Shown: positions 18,301 to 25,610, counted from the stretch's first letter. The stretch is 64,000 nucleotides of DNA from Phycisphaeraceae bacterium (GCA_002716625.1 PBAS01000007.1:1-64000); one strand, 5' to 3'. The notes: generated by a model from the letters alone, not told the origin. Program-made: numbers and translations.

Positions 18301-19093
18301 ACAAGAGTACTTACTGTTTAGCAGCTTCACCAAACTTGTCGCCAGCGACCCAACGCGCCCTAAGCGACTGGCAGAGGTTGCCACGGCCATGAAGAAATAC
18401 AAACCAACGTCTGACCATCACCTCATTAAGGTGGTCGATAGTCTGTACTCTGGTGACGTTCAAGAGGCCATGCTGCAGGTGTGTGCTGACCTCCACGCAA
18501 TTGGCTACAAGTCGTTTGATTCTGGTGATGGCCTGCTGGTGGCTGAAAGCTGGGACTTTACTCGCGCCAAGGGCAACTTTGGATCCATGTTCATGGGTTA
18601 CGGTAGCAGCGGCATCGACCGCCAAACGTTCATTGATAAGTACCTCACTGCAGAAGCGATGAAGCCAACGCCGGTTGTCGTGACAGAAAAGCAAGCTGAG
18701 AAGCTGGAGAACATCGACGGCTTTGACGCTGGCTCTGTTGATACGTTCGCAGAGGCCGTATCTCAACTAGGCATCGAAGTGAAGACGCTAACGCAAGATA
18801 TTCCTAAATGGTCATTCCAACGTAATGGCCGTGGTAAGCGCTACGGTGGTCAGCCAATGGAAGCATTTAAGTTCATTGGCCTTATGAGCAACGAACGCGG
18901 CGGCGGCCCACTGAAAGAGCTCCTAGCTGGCAACCGATCATTGAAAGCTGAGCTCGATGCGAAGTTCATCCCAGCGGGGGCGTTCGTAGAGTATGGCTTT
19001 GAGGGTGGCTGGTGGTTCATTAATGCAAGCAGCGACCTAGCCAGCCTAGCCGATCAGTTATTTGATACTGCAGGCGTATCAAAAGCGGCGTAA
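12350..19093 (+). CDS. darB: DarB-like antirestriction protein: DNA methylase plus helicase
   Basis: 2247 residues from ATG 12350, which has GGAGG 7 bases upstream; an earlier ATG at 12326 lacks one. The N-terminal region has the DarB-type LRDYTGFGGIGG, followed by an N6-adenine methylase: motif I LEPSAGVGVF (109-118) and catalytic NPPYG (173-177). A superfamily-2/SNF2-like helicase follows, with Walker A LGTGLGKTLTGL (about 860-871), VMVDEAHDF (about 1060) and arginine-finger motif QRNGRGARVG (about 1481-1490). The last 700 residues are coiled and unassigned. In phage P1, DarB is carried in the head and protects incoming DNA in cis from type I restriction. This is twice a usual methylase-helicase length, as expected for polyvalent proteins. 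Confidence 0.88.
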   Translation: MDKAIIQAIDSTRNIDELVAQFETLLKVDLSNTPTGKKRIAANQKAKDILAKYNGDYSNVSPEDKAALRDYTGFGGIGGSTNEYYTPKWVAEAVWESLRSYGFDGGSVLEPSAGVGVFSETKPANALNTSVEMDPTSAAINQILHQDDHVINSGFEAVANDPSVGNFDAVIGNPPYGVRDASANDDREYKNIKYADQYFVTRSIDKARAGGLIALVLPTRIVESGNLKKWRTSIALKAEFLGAHRLPTGTFADTGVVTDLVIWRKHSEAGQELIDNASKEALEQSGVLWDTWLTGKWFKREGKKFINGEESTQGAGKFARKVVDRGNRSNMDIKEALTRRFDSHIDWDSLDSNVEPPASTKYDDGDTIFRNGLQFEMQDGEWIESENNAKRGNVDKSTYGVTHSDDLQAATYSIDSMMNLTASQALKAYEDFPYLCHDDFKAVVRSIAKLPQGQQELAYKGVLLGRKVKTLSTMVAGGRSRSKTELLHAAVNSEEQSIADYRTRLGGQITELNALMGNSHISQKELAKLDESFISDWHSYKSSIDNSGKLSDLLTGDLRVEHTNQYNSSRMADVLHFCERELGHTSLTLDEIRVYYTAPDIANLSDDQLLEKLALMDEVAINNDGSIQAMHRACSGHVGRRIEALQNQLSVATSDNVKANYMRQLETIEAKRNKISLDEVKVKLTDNWIPRHIMLEFLQDSGYVDFELGEWEENEFTYIDDDGEEKTSVEREFVQSETGTQFSGYRWRDGKKRNAGDEAFERQIESYINEGKVRGGGDNAEKSLVRSKIRSLDDEFTNWLAASDHSDELEEQYNNTFNNWIKPEFDGSDLGLEGVSGAIEFMPYQNSTIRRHSADGNGILALGTGLGKTLTGLGLIQHNLSTKRASRVGVVVPKSTLENWFYESDLFFGEENLSDKIFVGLDVAKDKNGTIERETVLDENGDPRLDKKGEPIKRAKLKVVTNGKKIAEQLHAVTQSTARIVVMTKDVYGRIPMKPETISENVMEMKEAGLIAGSHKLVKDAQNHRDKEKNARFENKFSDDGTAKNETLPYFEDLLFDSVMVDEAHDFRNSYKGGSYRNNLAFLPSQAQANRAIDMQLKNNLVKARNDGNGIYFLTATPTVNSPVDMFNMLSHIVPAETFAKMGIFDSDDFIRMFGKTGEALVTKLSGEVESKEALLGFQNLDALRNIVNRYMTMEDAKSVGAEVHIPDLIAATSKVQMNDEQEALYEELRHRADAISNPDEPENQEIVEQYPNDTVFGLIRKMDKVSTDLDLYHERVTYRFSKTKMNDVQAALDALPSTVTILVEEVTDSGEVKFKKKAVKLEKEIVVEGKHAVVRLRQEFADQFVDMLDKGKIKYSHPVSPKYAKFLDKAKEVYMAGGKQLVFSEEKSQHKKLAKIIADHTGCKMSEIGILNSDTVAGKKGSKASEDDQEAGLEAMAKSYNTSKYKFMILNKKGEVGINLHHGTTDIHHLTLPWTPMSITQRNGRGARVGSKQASVNVHYYTSKGSFDDFRLATITRKANWIETMFKGDEKFVANADADSSGETAIMLAADPEEAKRRIEASKREAERKQKAEKVRQTSISMNKFIHATNQLNVDLDEISSEITELESKLEEQAEKVEKTRANADGAKSNSYEYRQYTRAKSDHHETQKRLTTLNRARDNQKKAANTLKKLTPSIQNEINEGNLKDYPDFLTHPELYLVKNGKIVRQGYTYKVKTKERSWDLDYVNDSIMTIQKLDRKSGTVNGLLVEENGKEVSRGNNAHPIEQVFELANVDQSRAELEAKALTGVSLADTCKVFDRETYFELVEAGKIKRYGFESNCLIKTADGYKTPYGFKHSAEEPLVYPDATDKAVFKGLLAQIVNELESKGRVQLSSSILTHFLGRNWEEMAKEQGKKADEQDVIERITLEIKKFETDNQALYNQALLKAESTYHGSIEFFKALEKYIDDLNWKGYVNRTEIVTFKRRQMTRYGETLKERSAQHIAEQEYLLFSSFTKLVASDPTRPKRLAEVATAMKKYKPTSDHHLIKVVDSLYSGDVQEAMLQVCADLHAIGYKSFDSGDGLLVAESWDFTRAKGNFGSMFMGYGSSGIDRQTFIDKYLTAEAMKPTPVVVTEKQAEKLENIDGFDAGSVDTFAEAVSQLGIEVKTLTQDIPKWSFQRNGRGKRYGGQPMEAFKFIGLMSNERGGGPLKELLAGNRSLKAELDAKFIPAGAFVEYGFEGGWWFINASSDLASLADQLFDTAGVSKAA

Positions 19094-19100
19094 CTTAAAA

Positions 19101-19114
19101 TTTCGCATGCGAAA
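19101..19114. promoter_or_regulatory. GCATGC palindrome site 2
   Basis: TTTCGCATGCGAAA, just after the DarB-like stop and 50 bases before the next gene. Confidence 0.65.
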
Positions 19115-19135
19115 ATGTGGAGAGATTCGCTAGAA

Positions 19136-19150
19136 TTTCGCATGCGGAAA
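19136..19150. promoter_or_regulatory. GCATGC palindrome site 3 (variant)
   Basis: TTTCGCATGCGGAAA: same core with one inserted G, 35 bases from site 2 and 13 bases before the next ATG, overlapping its ribosome-site region. Confidence 0.6.
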
Positions 19151-19163
19151 CTTGGAGAGAAAA

Positions 19164-19580
19164 ATGATTACTCAAGTACAACTGCCAACACAGGCACAGA
19201 TAAAGTCATTGGTTGATGAAGCCACCAGCAAGGTAGGCCGTGAGGTTTTCTTGGAGAATAACCTGCGCGGCATTAAGACGATGTTAGACAGTAACCCTAG
19301 TCTGTATCATCACTATGGCCCGTATTGGTGGGCCGTTAAGGGCTTGCTGGTCGCCAATGGGGTTTTAGATGGCCAAGAAGACGAGCCAATCACACGCGAG
19401 CACTTTAAGTTTGATGATCCGATTTATACATTGTGTGCGGCTTGGGCTTACCACCAGCATCAAATCGAAAGCATGGTGATTAATACCAACCTGCACTATT
19501 TTGACTTGGACGGCGAACCATACGAATATGCACTTGAAGATCTAGAAATGGAAACGTGGGCGAAAAGTAGAAAGCGTTAG
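19164..19580 (+). CDS. Hypothetical companion of the DarB-like gene
   Basis: A 138-residue acidic protein starting at ATG 19164 with TTGGAGAG upstream. The frame extends upstream to a TTG inside that ribosome site, which is rejected. It is helical, with YHHYGPYWWAVKGLLVANGV in the middle and an acidic C-terminal third (YFDLDGEPYEYALEDLEME). No family was recognised. It is flanked by palindrome sites 2-4 and is co-directional with the DarB-like gene, so it is probably part of the same antirestriction or head-injection programme. Confidence 0.6.
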   Translation: MITQVQLPTQAQIKSLVDEATSKVGREVFLENNLRGIKTMLDSNPSLYHHYGPYWWAVKGLLVANGVLDGQEDEPITREHFKFDDPIYTLCAAWAYHQHQIESMVINTNLHYFDLDGEPYEYALEDLEMETWAKSRKR

Positions 19581-19584
19581 CCGA

Positions 19585-19600
19585 TTTTCGCATGCGAAAA
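19585..19600. promoter_or_regulatory. GCATGC palindrome site 4
   Basis: TTTTCGCATGCGAAAA, a perfect 16-bp palindrome 5 bases after the stop of the 138-residue gene; being downstream, it is not a simple promoter operator. Confidence 0.65.
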
Positions 19601-19614
19601 CTGAGCATTAAAGG

Positions 19615-19653
19615 GGGGTGTTTGTGGTGAACAGCCCCCTTGTTTTTTTTGGT
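19615..19653 (+). terminator. Intrinsic terminator
   Basis: A GGGGGGTGTT arm pairs with AACAGCCCCC (one bulge), followed by TTGTTTTTTTT. It ends the DarB-like operon. Confidence 0.75.
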
Positions 19654-19717
19654 AAATCTAATTTATCTATTTAGATACAACTACTTAGAGTGGTTTTTAA
19701 CGTGGTGCAAAAATCAC

Positions 19718-19824
19718 GGTAAATTTGTCACGACTAGGTGTGCTAAGGTAAATCTGTCACGACTTGAGCGCCAGAGTGATGTTTACGGTAAATTTGTCAC
19801 GGTTGGGCGGTAGATCTGTCACGA
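19718..19824 (+). repeat. Iteron cluster A (4 copies, downstream of rep)
   Basis: Four direct repeats with consensus GGTAAATCTGTCACGA start at 19718, 19747, 19787 and 19809. They lie beyond the 3' end of the rep gene, a common place for incompatibility/copy-control iterons (as incC-like sets), separate from the origin iterons. Confidence 0.88.
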
Positions 19825-19864
19825 TGCGTGTAGCCTGCGCATCCACAGACCACACGTTGAAACA

Positions 19865-20767
19865 CTATAAGGCTCTCAATGCTTCGATTGCATCTTCACA
19901 TAACTGGCCGCCAGATAAAGAAAACTCTGTTAGGTTCTTTTTTAAAACCTGCAGTTCCTTTTTGGTTACGTCCTCTTTGGCCACCAGCTTGCTATGAATC
20001 ACTTGAGCTTGCTCTAGTGGCGTCAGCTCTTCCTCGATCACTTTGGTAGATTTGTCACGAATGATGCTATCCCACTCAAAGTTTATGTATATTTCACCGT
20101 TGCGCTTTTCTTCGGTGTATCTCAGCTTAATATCTGTTTTCTTTGCAATGTCCTCAACCGATGGCTTAAGGAAACGGCGTCTAAAGTCGCTCATACGCTC
20201 GTAAGACTTTGGCAAGCAATAACGGTCAATCATCCACTGAACAGTGAACGACACGCTATTGCGGCGGTTAGACCATTGCTTGATTGACTCATACAGCCTC
20301 ATCGAGTGGCCAGAGCCAAGTTCACCAGCGTCACCAATCAGGAACTTAGTAAAATCAGATTTCACCTCTGTGATGATGCTTATCAGCTCCGCATTGAAAT
20401 AGAACGTCGTTACACCACGCTTAGGACGATGAGAGCGCTTAACCATCCAAGTAAAGCTGTCATAGGCCTTGTCCTCGTCGGTGTCCTCATCAGGAAGATA
20501 AAACACAACCTCTTTCCCTTTCATAGCGCTAGCAGCTGCAGCAATCTCTTTGCTGGCGTTCTCGCTATTGAACAACGAAGCATAACGGTTCGTTTCTATA
20601 TCGACACTTACATGCCCGAACTCGGTTTTCTTGTAGTCGACGGGATTATCTAGAAAGTGTTTCAGCGCAATATAAAGGATCCGCTTTTCATTTCTACCAA
20701 GGCTATAGGCTGCTGTAGTCAGCGCGTTAGACTGGCGAAGCACATCCTGTTTTGTGATCTGTGACAT
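19865..20767 (-). CDS. rep: Rep_3-family plasmid replication initiator
   Basis: A 300-residue initiator. The N-terminal VLRQSNALTTAAYSLGRNEKRILYIAL is the hallmark of the Rep_3 family (RepE of F, pi of R6K), in which the first winged helix mediates dimerisation. The second winged helix (about residues 145-240: SMRLYESIKQW, SYERMSDFRRRFLKPSVEDI) binds iterons. Monomers activate the origin; dimers repress rep. Supporting context: iterons flank the gene on both sides, one lies inside it (20045), and an inverted pair of half-iterons overlaps the promoter (20781-20809). The ATG itself sits within an iteron-like sequence. Confidence 0.92.
   Translation of the reverse strand: MSQITKQDVLRQSNALTTAAYSLGRNEKRILYIALKHFLDNPVDYKKTEFGHVSVDIETNRYASLFNSENASKEIAAAASAMKGKEVVFYLPDEDTDEDKAYDSFTWMVKRSHRPKRGVTTFYFNAELISIITEVKSDFTKFLIGDAGELGSGHSMRLYESIKQWSNRRNSVSFTVQWMIDRYCLPKSYERMSDFRRRFLKPSVEDIAKKTDIKLRYTEEKRNGEIYINFEWDSIIRDKSTKVIEEELTPLEQAQVIHSKLVAKEDVTKKELQVLKKNLTEFSLSGGQLCEDAIEALRAL
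20045..20060 (+). repeat. Single iteron within the rep coding region
   Basis: GGTAGATTTGTCACGA lies inside the C-terminal half of rep (codons for DKST near IRDKSTKV), matching the iteron consensus at 14 of 16 positions. Confidence 0.7.
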
Positions 20768-20774
20768 ATCTACC
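20760..20774 (-). promoter_or_regulatory. Iteron-like sequence overlapping the rep start codon
   Basis: On the minus strand GGTAGATATGTCACA embeds the ATG of rep and resembles GGTAGATCTGTCACGA. Rep binding here could block translation initiation or transcription. Confidence 0.5.
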
Positions 20775-20780
20775 TTAAAA

Positions 20781-20809
20781 ATCGTGACAAGTTATTCTGT
20801 TGTCACGAT
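20781..20809. promoter_or_regulatory. Rep operator (inverted half-iterons)
   Basis: ATCGTGACA (20781-20789) and TGTCACGAT (20801-20809) are perfect inverted repeats of the iteron's TGTCACGA half, with an 11-base spacer. On the minus strand the first arm overlaps a TATCGT -10 box preceded 17 bases earlier by TTGTTT. This is the classical autorepression site of Rep_3 dimers. Confidence 0.82.
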
Positions 20810-20869
20810 AGTTGGTATTCAGAAACAAAACAACTATTCATTTCAATAATTGAGAGAATAAATACACAC

Positions 20870-21140
20870 ACCAAGGCTATCTTTTCGGTAAATCTGTCAC
20901 GAAATAGCGGTAGATCTGTCACGAATTGGGGTAAATCTGTCACGAAATACGAGGGTTAACGGTAGATGCGTCACGGCGCACGGTAGAACTGTCACGTAAA
21001 AGTAATGTAAGTCCATGAATGCAATAGCTTTTGCCAACCTAAGAAGATCTTAAGAAGATCCTAATAAGAGTTAAAAACTATTGTAATAATGAATGTGGGT
21101 AAAAGGGATAACTCTATGAGTGGCTTAAAGTTATCCACAT
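20870..21140 (+). other. Iteron-type plasmid origin of replication
   Basis: Five iterons start at 20887, 20909, 20930, 20961 and 20982, spaced 21-22 bases (31 once), so they lie on one helix face. They are followed by repeated AAGAAGATC (21041-21049, 21052-21060), an AT-rich region, and a perfect DnaA box TTATCCACA (21131-21139). The order iterons, unwinding repeats, DnaA box is that of a Rep/DnaA-dependent theta origin. The 20768-21246 interval carries no gene. Confidence 0.85.
20887..20997 (+). repeat. Iteron cluster B (5 copies, origin)
   Basis: Five direct repeats of GGTARATCTGTCACGA. The first three are near-perfect; the last two deviate (GGTAGATGCGTCACGG, GGTAGAACTGTCACGT). Confidence 0.9.
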
Positions 21141-21184
21141 AATTAAAATCAAATGCAACAAGTGAAACGTATTTGATGATTTAT

Positions 21185-21215
21185 AATTGAAATCGTTTCA
21201 ATTGGGGTATATATT
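21185..21215 (+). promoter_or_regulatory. parAB promoter with palindromic operator
   Basis: TTGAAA (21187-21192), a 17-base spacer and TATATT (21210-21215) make a good promoter. A perfect dyad, AATTGAAA/TTTCAATT (21185-21192 and 21196-21203), covers the -35, suiting autorepression by the ParA N-terminal HTH domain. Confidence 0.75.
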
Positions 21216-21246
21216 TATCTCAACCTAAATAAATTGAGAGCATCCC

Positions 21247-22497
21247 ATGCGTGAATTAGATCGACTGCAGCAAATCGCGGAAAACATGAAATCTGAGCAA
21301 TTAACCCATAAAGAACTGATTGCACAGCGTACTCATATCAACGTTTCAGACGAAGAGATCGACGGTATGGATAGACTTATCTATAACCACTCTCTGAATA
21401 AAAAAAGTTTCCGTGAGTTCATGAAACTTGCTCCTGTCACCTTTCAAAATCGCATTCAAAAAGAGATTGATGATGGCGTGATTCCAGAGCCGATCTATCA
21501 AAATAAACAACACCTGTTTACACGCATGCACATTCAAACCCTAATGGACCACTGGGGGATGCCGAAATACAGCGACCAGTATGAACCTAGAGCTATTGCG
21601 ATTGAAAACCAAAAGGGCGGCACTGGAAAATCCTCGACCTCTGCAATACTTGCTACAGCTTCGGCTTTAGACTTACAAACCAACGCTAAAGTGTTACTGA
21701 TTGACCTTGATTCTCAAGGTACGCTGGGCCAAAGCATGATCTCAACGAATGTAGACGACGATGCTATCTATCTAACTGCAGTTGATATCGCACTAGGTAA
21801 AAAAGAATCAACGGGCGACTACGCGAACCTTGTTCAGAATGGTTACACCGACCGTGAAATCATTCTGAATGCCCCTTTTAGCACGCATTTACCAAACTTA
21901 GACGTGATGCCTGCGTTCAGTACCGATGAACGCTTTCATGACTTATTCTGGCAGGCCCAGACCGACGAAGAAAAGAACCAGTTGGTGAGTCGCTTTGCGC
22001 ATGAAGTTATTCCAGTGCTTAAAGAAAAATACGACTTAATCATCATAGATACACCACCACAAGAGTCGCCGTTAATTTGGATGGTGAACGAAGCAATTGA
22101 TTGTTTGCTAGTTCCTATTTCTCCGCGTGAATACGACTTTGCAGCTACCGCGAACTATCTTTTGACCACGCACGCACGATTTGAGGGATTACCGTCGAAT
22201 GGTAATAACTTACTTTGGAGCCGTGTACTTATTGTTAATCATGATGAGAAAAGCCCGTCCGAACTGGACGTAATCGACAAACTAAGCCGTACAGTTCAAG
22301 ACCGTTTGCTTTCTACTTACATCGTACATTCTGAATTGGTTGCTGCAGCTGCAGAACTTAACCGAACCGCATTAGATGTGGCCAAGTCAGAAAAGCTCGT
22401 ACCGCCTAGAAAGTATGATGATGCAATGACGTCAATTAACTCTGTTTATAAGCAGTTCATTCGTGAAATTAAATCTATCTCAGTGAGAGGAAAATAA
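21247..22497 (+). CDS. parA: Type Ia plasmid partition ATPase ParA
   Basis: A 416-residue P1/F-type ParA. The N-terminal ~110 residues are an extra DNA-binding domain typical of type Ia (helix-rich, with FREFMKLAPVTFQNRIQKE). The deviant Walker A motif is KGGTGKSS (123-130), with LLIDLDSQGTLG as the A' motif and LIIIDTPPQESP as Walker B. It would segregate the element by ATP-dependent patterning on the nucleoid, and repress its own promoter through the palindrome at 21185-21203. parB follows after a single base, so the two are co-translated. Confidence 0.95.
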   Translation: MRELDRLQQIAENMKSEQLTHKELIAQRTHINVSDEEIDGMDRLIYNHSLNKKSFREFMKLAPVTFQNRIQKEIDDGVIPEPIYQNKQHLFTRMHIQTLMDHWGMPKYSDQYEPRAIAIENQKGGTGKSSTSAILATASALDLQTNAKVLLIDLDSQGTLGQSMISTNVDDDAIYLTAVDIALGKKESTGDYANLVQNGYTDREIILNAPFSTHLPNLDVMPAFSTDERFHDLFWQAQTDEEKNQLVSRFAHEVIPVLKEKYDLIIIDTPPQESPLIWMVNEAIDCLLVPISPREYDFAATANYLLTTHARFEGLPSNGNNLLWSRVLIVNHDEKSPSELDVIDKLSRTVQDRLLSTYIVHSELVAAAAELNRTALDVAKSEKLVPPRKYDDAMTSINSVYKQFIREIKSISVRGK

Positions 22498-22498
22498 G

Positions 22499-23521
22499 AT
22501 GAATCAAAACTGGGACCGTAAAGTTAGTAAGAATCAATTGTTAGGTAAGGCAGGCTTGAGCACAGTTAGCCAAGGAAACAAACTGTCTACCTCAAAAACC
22601 AGCAATATGAAAAGCTATAAGCTTGAGAACGGGGCAGTCGAGGCTATACGCCGCGTTATACCGGCGTCTGAGGTGGCCGCTAAGACGGCGGTTCACCCTT
22701 TGAACCCTCGTAACCAAGAAGCCTTAAACCCCACGTCTGTGGCCAACACGTTGGCGTCTATCGAGAAAAATGAAATTGATACCGATTGTTTGGGTATTTG
22801 GTCAGACGATAATAAAGTCATTCTGATCATTGAGGGCAGCGTTCGCCGTTACTGTGCGATTGAGGCTCAAAAAGAATACCCTGTTTGGGTACTTCCAGCT
22901 GGTAGCGCGACCAACAAAGACATACGTCGTTTAATCAACGATGCCGAAGACGGCAAGAAACCGCATTCTCTGAGAGAAAAAGGCGGGGCTTACATGAAAG
23001 AAGCGTTAGAGCTCAACAAAGACGCTGAGAACTTGAAAGTAGATGATGTGGCCAAACTTATCGGGGTAGGGCGTGAAACGGTTAGAAAGGCGCTGCAAGC
23101 TTACACTCTGGATATTTCGCTATTAAAACTGCTTCCCGATTATGAGGGCGTATCAGGCGGTATTTACCCTGAACTATCTAAGATTGAAAAGGCCGTTAAG
23201 AAAGCCGACATAGCTATGAAAGATTTTGTTGATGCGGTAAAAGCGCACGCTACCTATCAAGCTGTTTTAGAGAATCAATCCACTGGCTCAGCTCAAAAAG
23301 CTGTCGTTAAAGTCATTCAAGATCAGCTCCAAAAGATGACGAACAAACGAACTGCAAATAAAGCTGAAAATTTTGAATTAGCGTCGTTCTCAGACCGTAA
23401 TAAATCGGCAAAGATGAAAGTCTCTGCAGACGGTCGAAAACATACCATTGAATTGAGTCGGATTGAGAAATCCATCGTTGATGACATAGAAAATTTCATC
23501 CGAGAAAGGCTGAAACAATAG
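22499..23521 (+). CDS. parB: Partition protein ParB (P1/F type)
   Basis: A 340-residue centromere-binding protein. The N-terminus is basic and would contact ParA. The ParB core has HPLNPRNQEALNPTSVANTL and IIEGSVRRYCAIE (the CTP-binding GxxRxxA-type box is recognisable as EGSVRRY). The HTH is at about residues 180-205 (VDDVAKLIGVGRETVRKAL), and the C-terminus is a dimerisation domain. It ends 20 bases before a perfect terminator. No classical parS was identified; candidates are the palindromes discussed in the findings. The start is fixed by the one-base gap to parA and a GAGAGGAAAA ribosome site. Confidence 0.92.
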   Translation: MNQNWDRKVSKNQLLGKAGLSTVSQGNKLSTSKTSNMKSYKLENGAVEAIRRVIPASEVAAKTAVHPLNPRNQEALNPTSVANTLASIEKNEIDTDCLGIWSDDNKVILIIEGSVRRYCAIEAQKEYPVWVLPAGSATNKDIRRLINDAEDGKKPHSLREKGGAYMKEALELNKDAENLKVDDVAKLIGVGRETVRKALQAYTLDISLLKLLPDYEGVSGGIYPELSKIEKAVKKADIAMKDFVDAVKAHATYQAVLENQSTGSAQKAVVKVIQDQLQKMTNKRTANKAENFELASFSDRNKSAKMKVSADGRKHTIELSRIEKSIVDDIENFIRERLKQ

Positions 23522-23540
23522 CGCTAAAATCACCAAAAGA

Positions 23541-23568
23541 ACCATGGCCAAACGCCATGGTTTTTTTT
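23541..23568 (+). terminator. parAB terminator
   Basis: ACCATGGC (23541-23548) pairs with GCCATGGT (23554-23561), followed by a run of eight T residues. Confidence 0.92.
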
Positions 23569-23630
23569 ATTTTTGCACCACAAGTTATCCTTGTTTAAGT
23601 TGTTGTTTTATTTGGTTAAAGTCAGATTTC

Positions 23631-23700
23631 CCAAAAAAAACAACGGGGTTGTTTTTTTGGGGAACAAGGGTAGGCGGCAAAAAAACAATAGGGTTGTTCA
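23631..23700 (-). terminator. Tandem A/T-rich terminators of the DdrB operon
   Basis: Two similar hairpins, each AACAA-GGG-TTGTT type. The first is flanked by long A and T tracts, CCAAAAAAAACAAC with GTTGTTTTTTTGG. On the minus strand both read as stem plus T run and would end the 23.7-31 kb unit. The duplicated layout could also be a partition or protein-binding site. Confidence 0.6.
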
Positions 23701-23727
23701 CCACAAAAATCCCCCTTGCTTTGGTCC

Positions 23728-25581
23728 TTATCGACCTGTTGCTGGTACGCTCATATCGCCCGTGCGTAACCACCATGCAAAATCAAATACACTCATGGCC
23801 ACCAGCGAACCAATACCATCCCAGCCCTCGGAATAGTTCGACAAATACGCTTCTTTCGCTTCACCTGCAGAATCAAAACCCAGCATTACTTTGTGTTCGT
23901 CAAAGTCGCCGTTGTCGTTCACTTGGTTCACGATAAAGACCTCTTTGCACTGCTGGTTGTGACCTAAAAATACATCAATCGGATCACCATCGGCCCCCAT
24001 CGTTCCGCTTATGTCACCGTAATGATTTTTTAGCTCAATGGACCATTGCTGGCCATTATCATCGGTACCCGCTCTTAAGCTGCCTTTTGGGTTCTCTATG
24101 GCAATCGCAAAGCCTGAAAATGTAAGTCGGCCCTTGCGGTAGTTCCCAGCTTCTTTTTGGGCGGCAGTAGGCTCTGGTAGATCGTTCTCTGGCGAAGTGG
24201 CAGCTTCATTCGCCATGCTATCAATTGATTCAAACATGAATCCAGCCTGCTGGCCGTCGCTCTCTAATTCTTGGTTAACGCGCCCTAAGATATCAATTAA
24301 AGTCGCTTGGCCACCGCCAAACATATCACCCATGGCTTGCCCTTGGTGCAACAACTCTTGGTTGATAGCTTCGGCCATAGCCTTAAATGCCGTCGCCATA
24401 CGTTTAGCGCTTCGATTATTGTTGGCAATGAAACGGGCCAAAGCTTCGGCCTCTGGATCGTTATCTCCGAACAAACCAGATTGCGCCAGTAGTTCGTCAA
24501 TGTTCTGACCTGAGTCTTTTGCTTGCCTTACTAGCTCAGTCGCTTTCACTAGTGATTCCAGTGCGTTCTCTGCCAGTGTCGGCTCTGACTGGTTGATATC
24601 AATAGCGTTAGCGACAAGGCCTACGGTTTGTTTATGCGCCTCCCCATTTAGATATTGCATTTCAACAAACGAACTGGCCGCACTGTTCATAGCATTTAAG
24701 ATATTGCGAATCTCTGGATCCGGTTCTTCGGACACAAGCTTAACCAGTTTTTCATTCTTATAGGCCTTGGCGAATACTGCGTTTTGCATACGCTCGATGA
24801 GCTGCTTAGTTGGGCGCCCATCTTCGGTAAGTAACCCAGCTGTTGAGTTATCCCCAATTTCAGTTAGGAAACTGTTTATAAAACCTTGGTTAGTTTGTGC
24901 GAGCAAGTTACCTGTTTCGCTTGGATTGAATAGAGCAATCATTTGGTCGTTGATGCGTTCAGCGTCCACCCACGCGGTTTCTGCAGCGCTCATTTGCTGC
25001 AAATCCGATAGGTTTGAATCACGGGCGAACTTAGCTCTATCGAGCTCAGTGATACGCTCACGAACCAGTACCGGCTCTTTCATGCTTTTAACGTCGTTAG
25101 CATCGAGATCAAAGCGTTCAGCATTATCAATCAGGTATTGGCGGTAGTGATCGGCTTTGCCTTGTTGGTAAGCACTGATCAACGCCATGGTTCGACCGTT
25201 GCCAGACTCCACCACGTTATCACCGCCGACAATTGGAGCACCATGGGAGCTTAGGCCGCTGTCAGTAAGCTGCTGCGGTCTTAAGTCGCTGGCCATCTTT
25301 GAGATTTGCAGTTTGGAAGATACGCGGGTGCGATCACGGGGCTGGAGCTCTTGAGGAAAGTCTGGGTTAATTCGACCATCTTGAGTGTTAGACGGCACCA
25401 AATCGGACGCTTCCACTAGCTTAAAGCCTGTTTCAACCTCATCACCTTTGGCTGTCACTACGTAGCTTGTACGGCCCGTGGATGGGGTAGGGGAGGGAGC
25501 CGATTCGGTTTGAGAACTTTTAACAATGTCACACAGCTCATTGATACTGGCTGCGGCGGCGATTTTTTCTTTTTTAGACAA
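23728..25581 (-). CDS. ddrB: DdrB-like polyvalent protein (ParB-like plus pyrophosphatase-like domains)
   Basis: About 617 residues, probably starting at TTG 25579-25581, which has GGAGG 5 bases upstream; the frame extends four codons further into that ribosome site. Residues 60-200 form a ParB/DdrB-like domain (PIVGGDNVVESGNGRTMALIS, with GNGR near 130). Residues 470-600 match the pyrophosphatase-like domain of polyvalent proteins (YRKGRLTFSGFAIAIENPKG, GADGDPIDVFLGHN). Polyvalent proteins of P1-type phages and conjugative elements are delivered with the DNA and counter host defences. A palindrome site lies 30 bases upstream of the start. FMFES near residue 450 resembles the proposed maturation cleavage site. 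Confidence 0.8.
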   Translation of the reverse strand: MSKKEKIAAAASINELCDIVKSSQTESAPSPTPSTGRTSYVVTAKGDEVETGFKLVEASDLVPSNTQDGRINPDFPQELQPRDRTRVSSKLQISKMASDLRPQQLTDSGLSSHGAPIVGGDNVVESGNGRTMALISAYQQGKADHYRQYLIDNAERFDLDANDVKSMKEPVLVRERITELDRAKFARDSNLSDLQQMSAAETAWVDAERINDQMIALFNPSETGNLLAQTNQGFINSFLTEIGDNSTAGLLTEDGRPTKQLIERMQNAVFAKAYKNEKLVKLVSEEPDPEIRNILNAMNSAASSFVEMQYLNGEAHKQTVGLVANAIDINQSEPTLAENALESLVKATELVRQAKDSGQNIDELLAQSGLFGDNDPEAEALARFIANNNRSAKRMATAFKAMAEAINQELLHQGQAMGDMFGGGQATLIDILGRVNQELESDGQQAGFMFESIDSMANEAATSPENDLPEPTAAQKEAGNYRKGRLTFSGFAIAIENPKGSLRAGTDDNGQQWSIELKNHYGDISGTMGADGDPIDVFLGHNQQCKEVFIVNQVNDNGDFDEHKVMLGFDSAGEAKEAYLSNYSEGWDGIGSLVAMSVFDFAWWLRTGDMSVPATGR

Positions 25582-25610
25582 TGTAGCCTCCAAAGTATGG
25601 AAGCGGCGAA

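Noticed and set aside
13000-18800. Various antisense frames within the DarB-like gene.
   Set aside because: They are shadows of a GC-balanced long gene, without ribosome sites or family resemblance.
23544-23936. Plus-strand 130-residue frame across the parB terminator.
   Set aside because: It reads through a terminator and T runs and overlaps the end of the DdrB-like gene.
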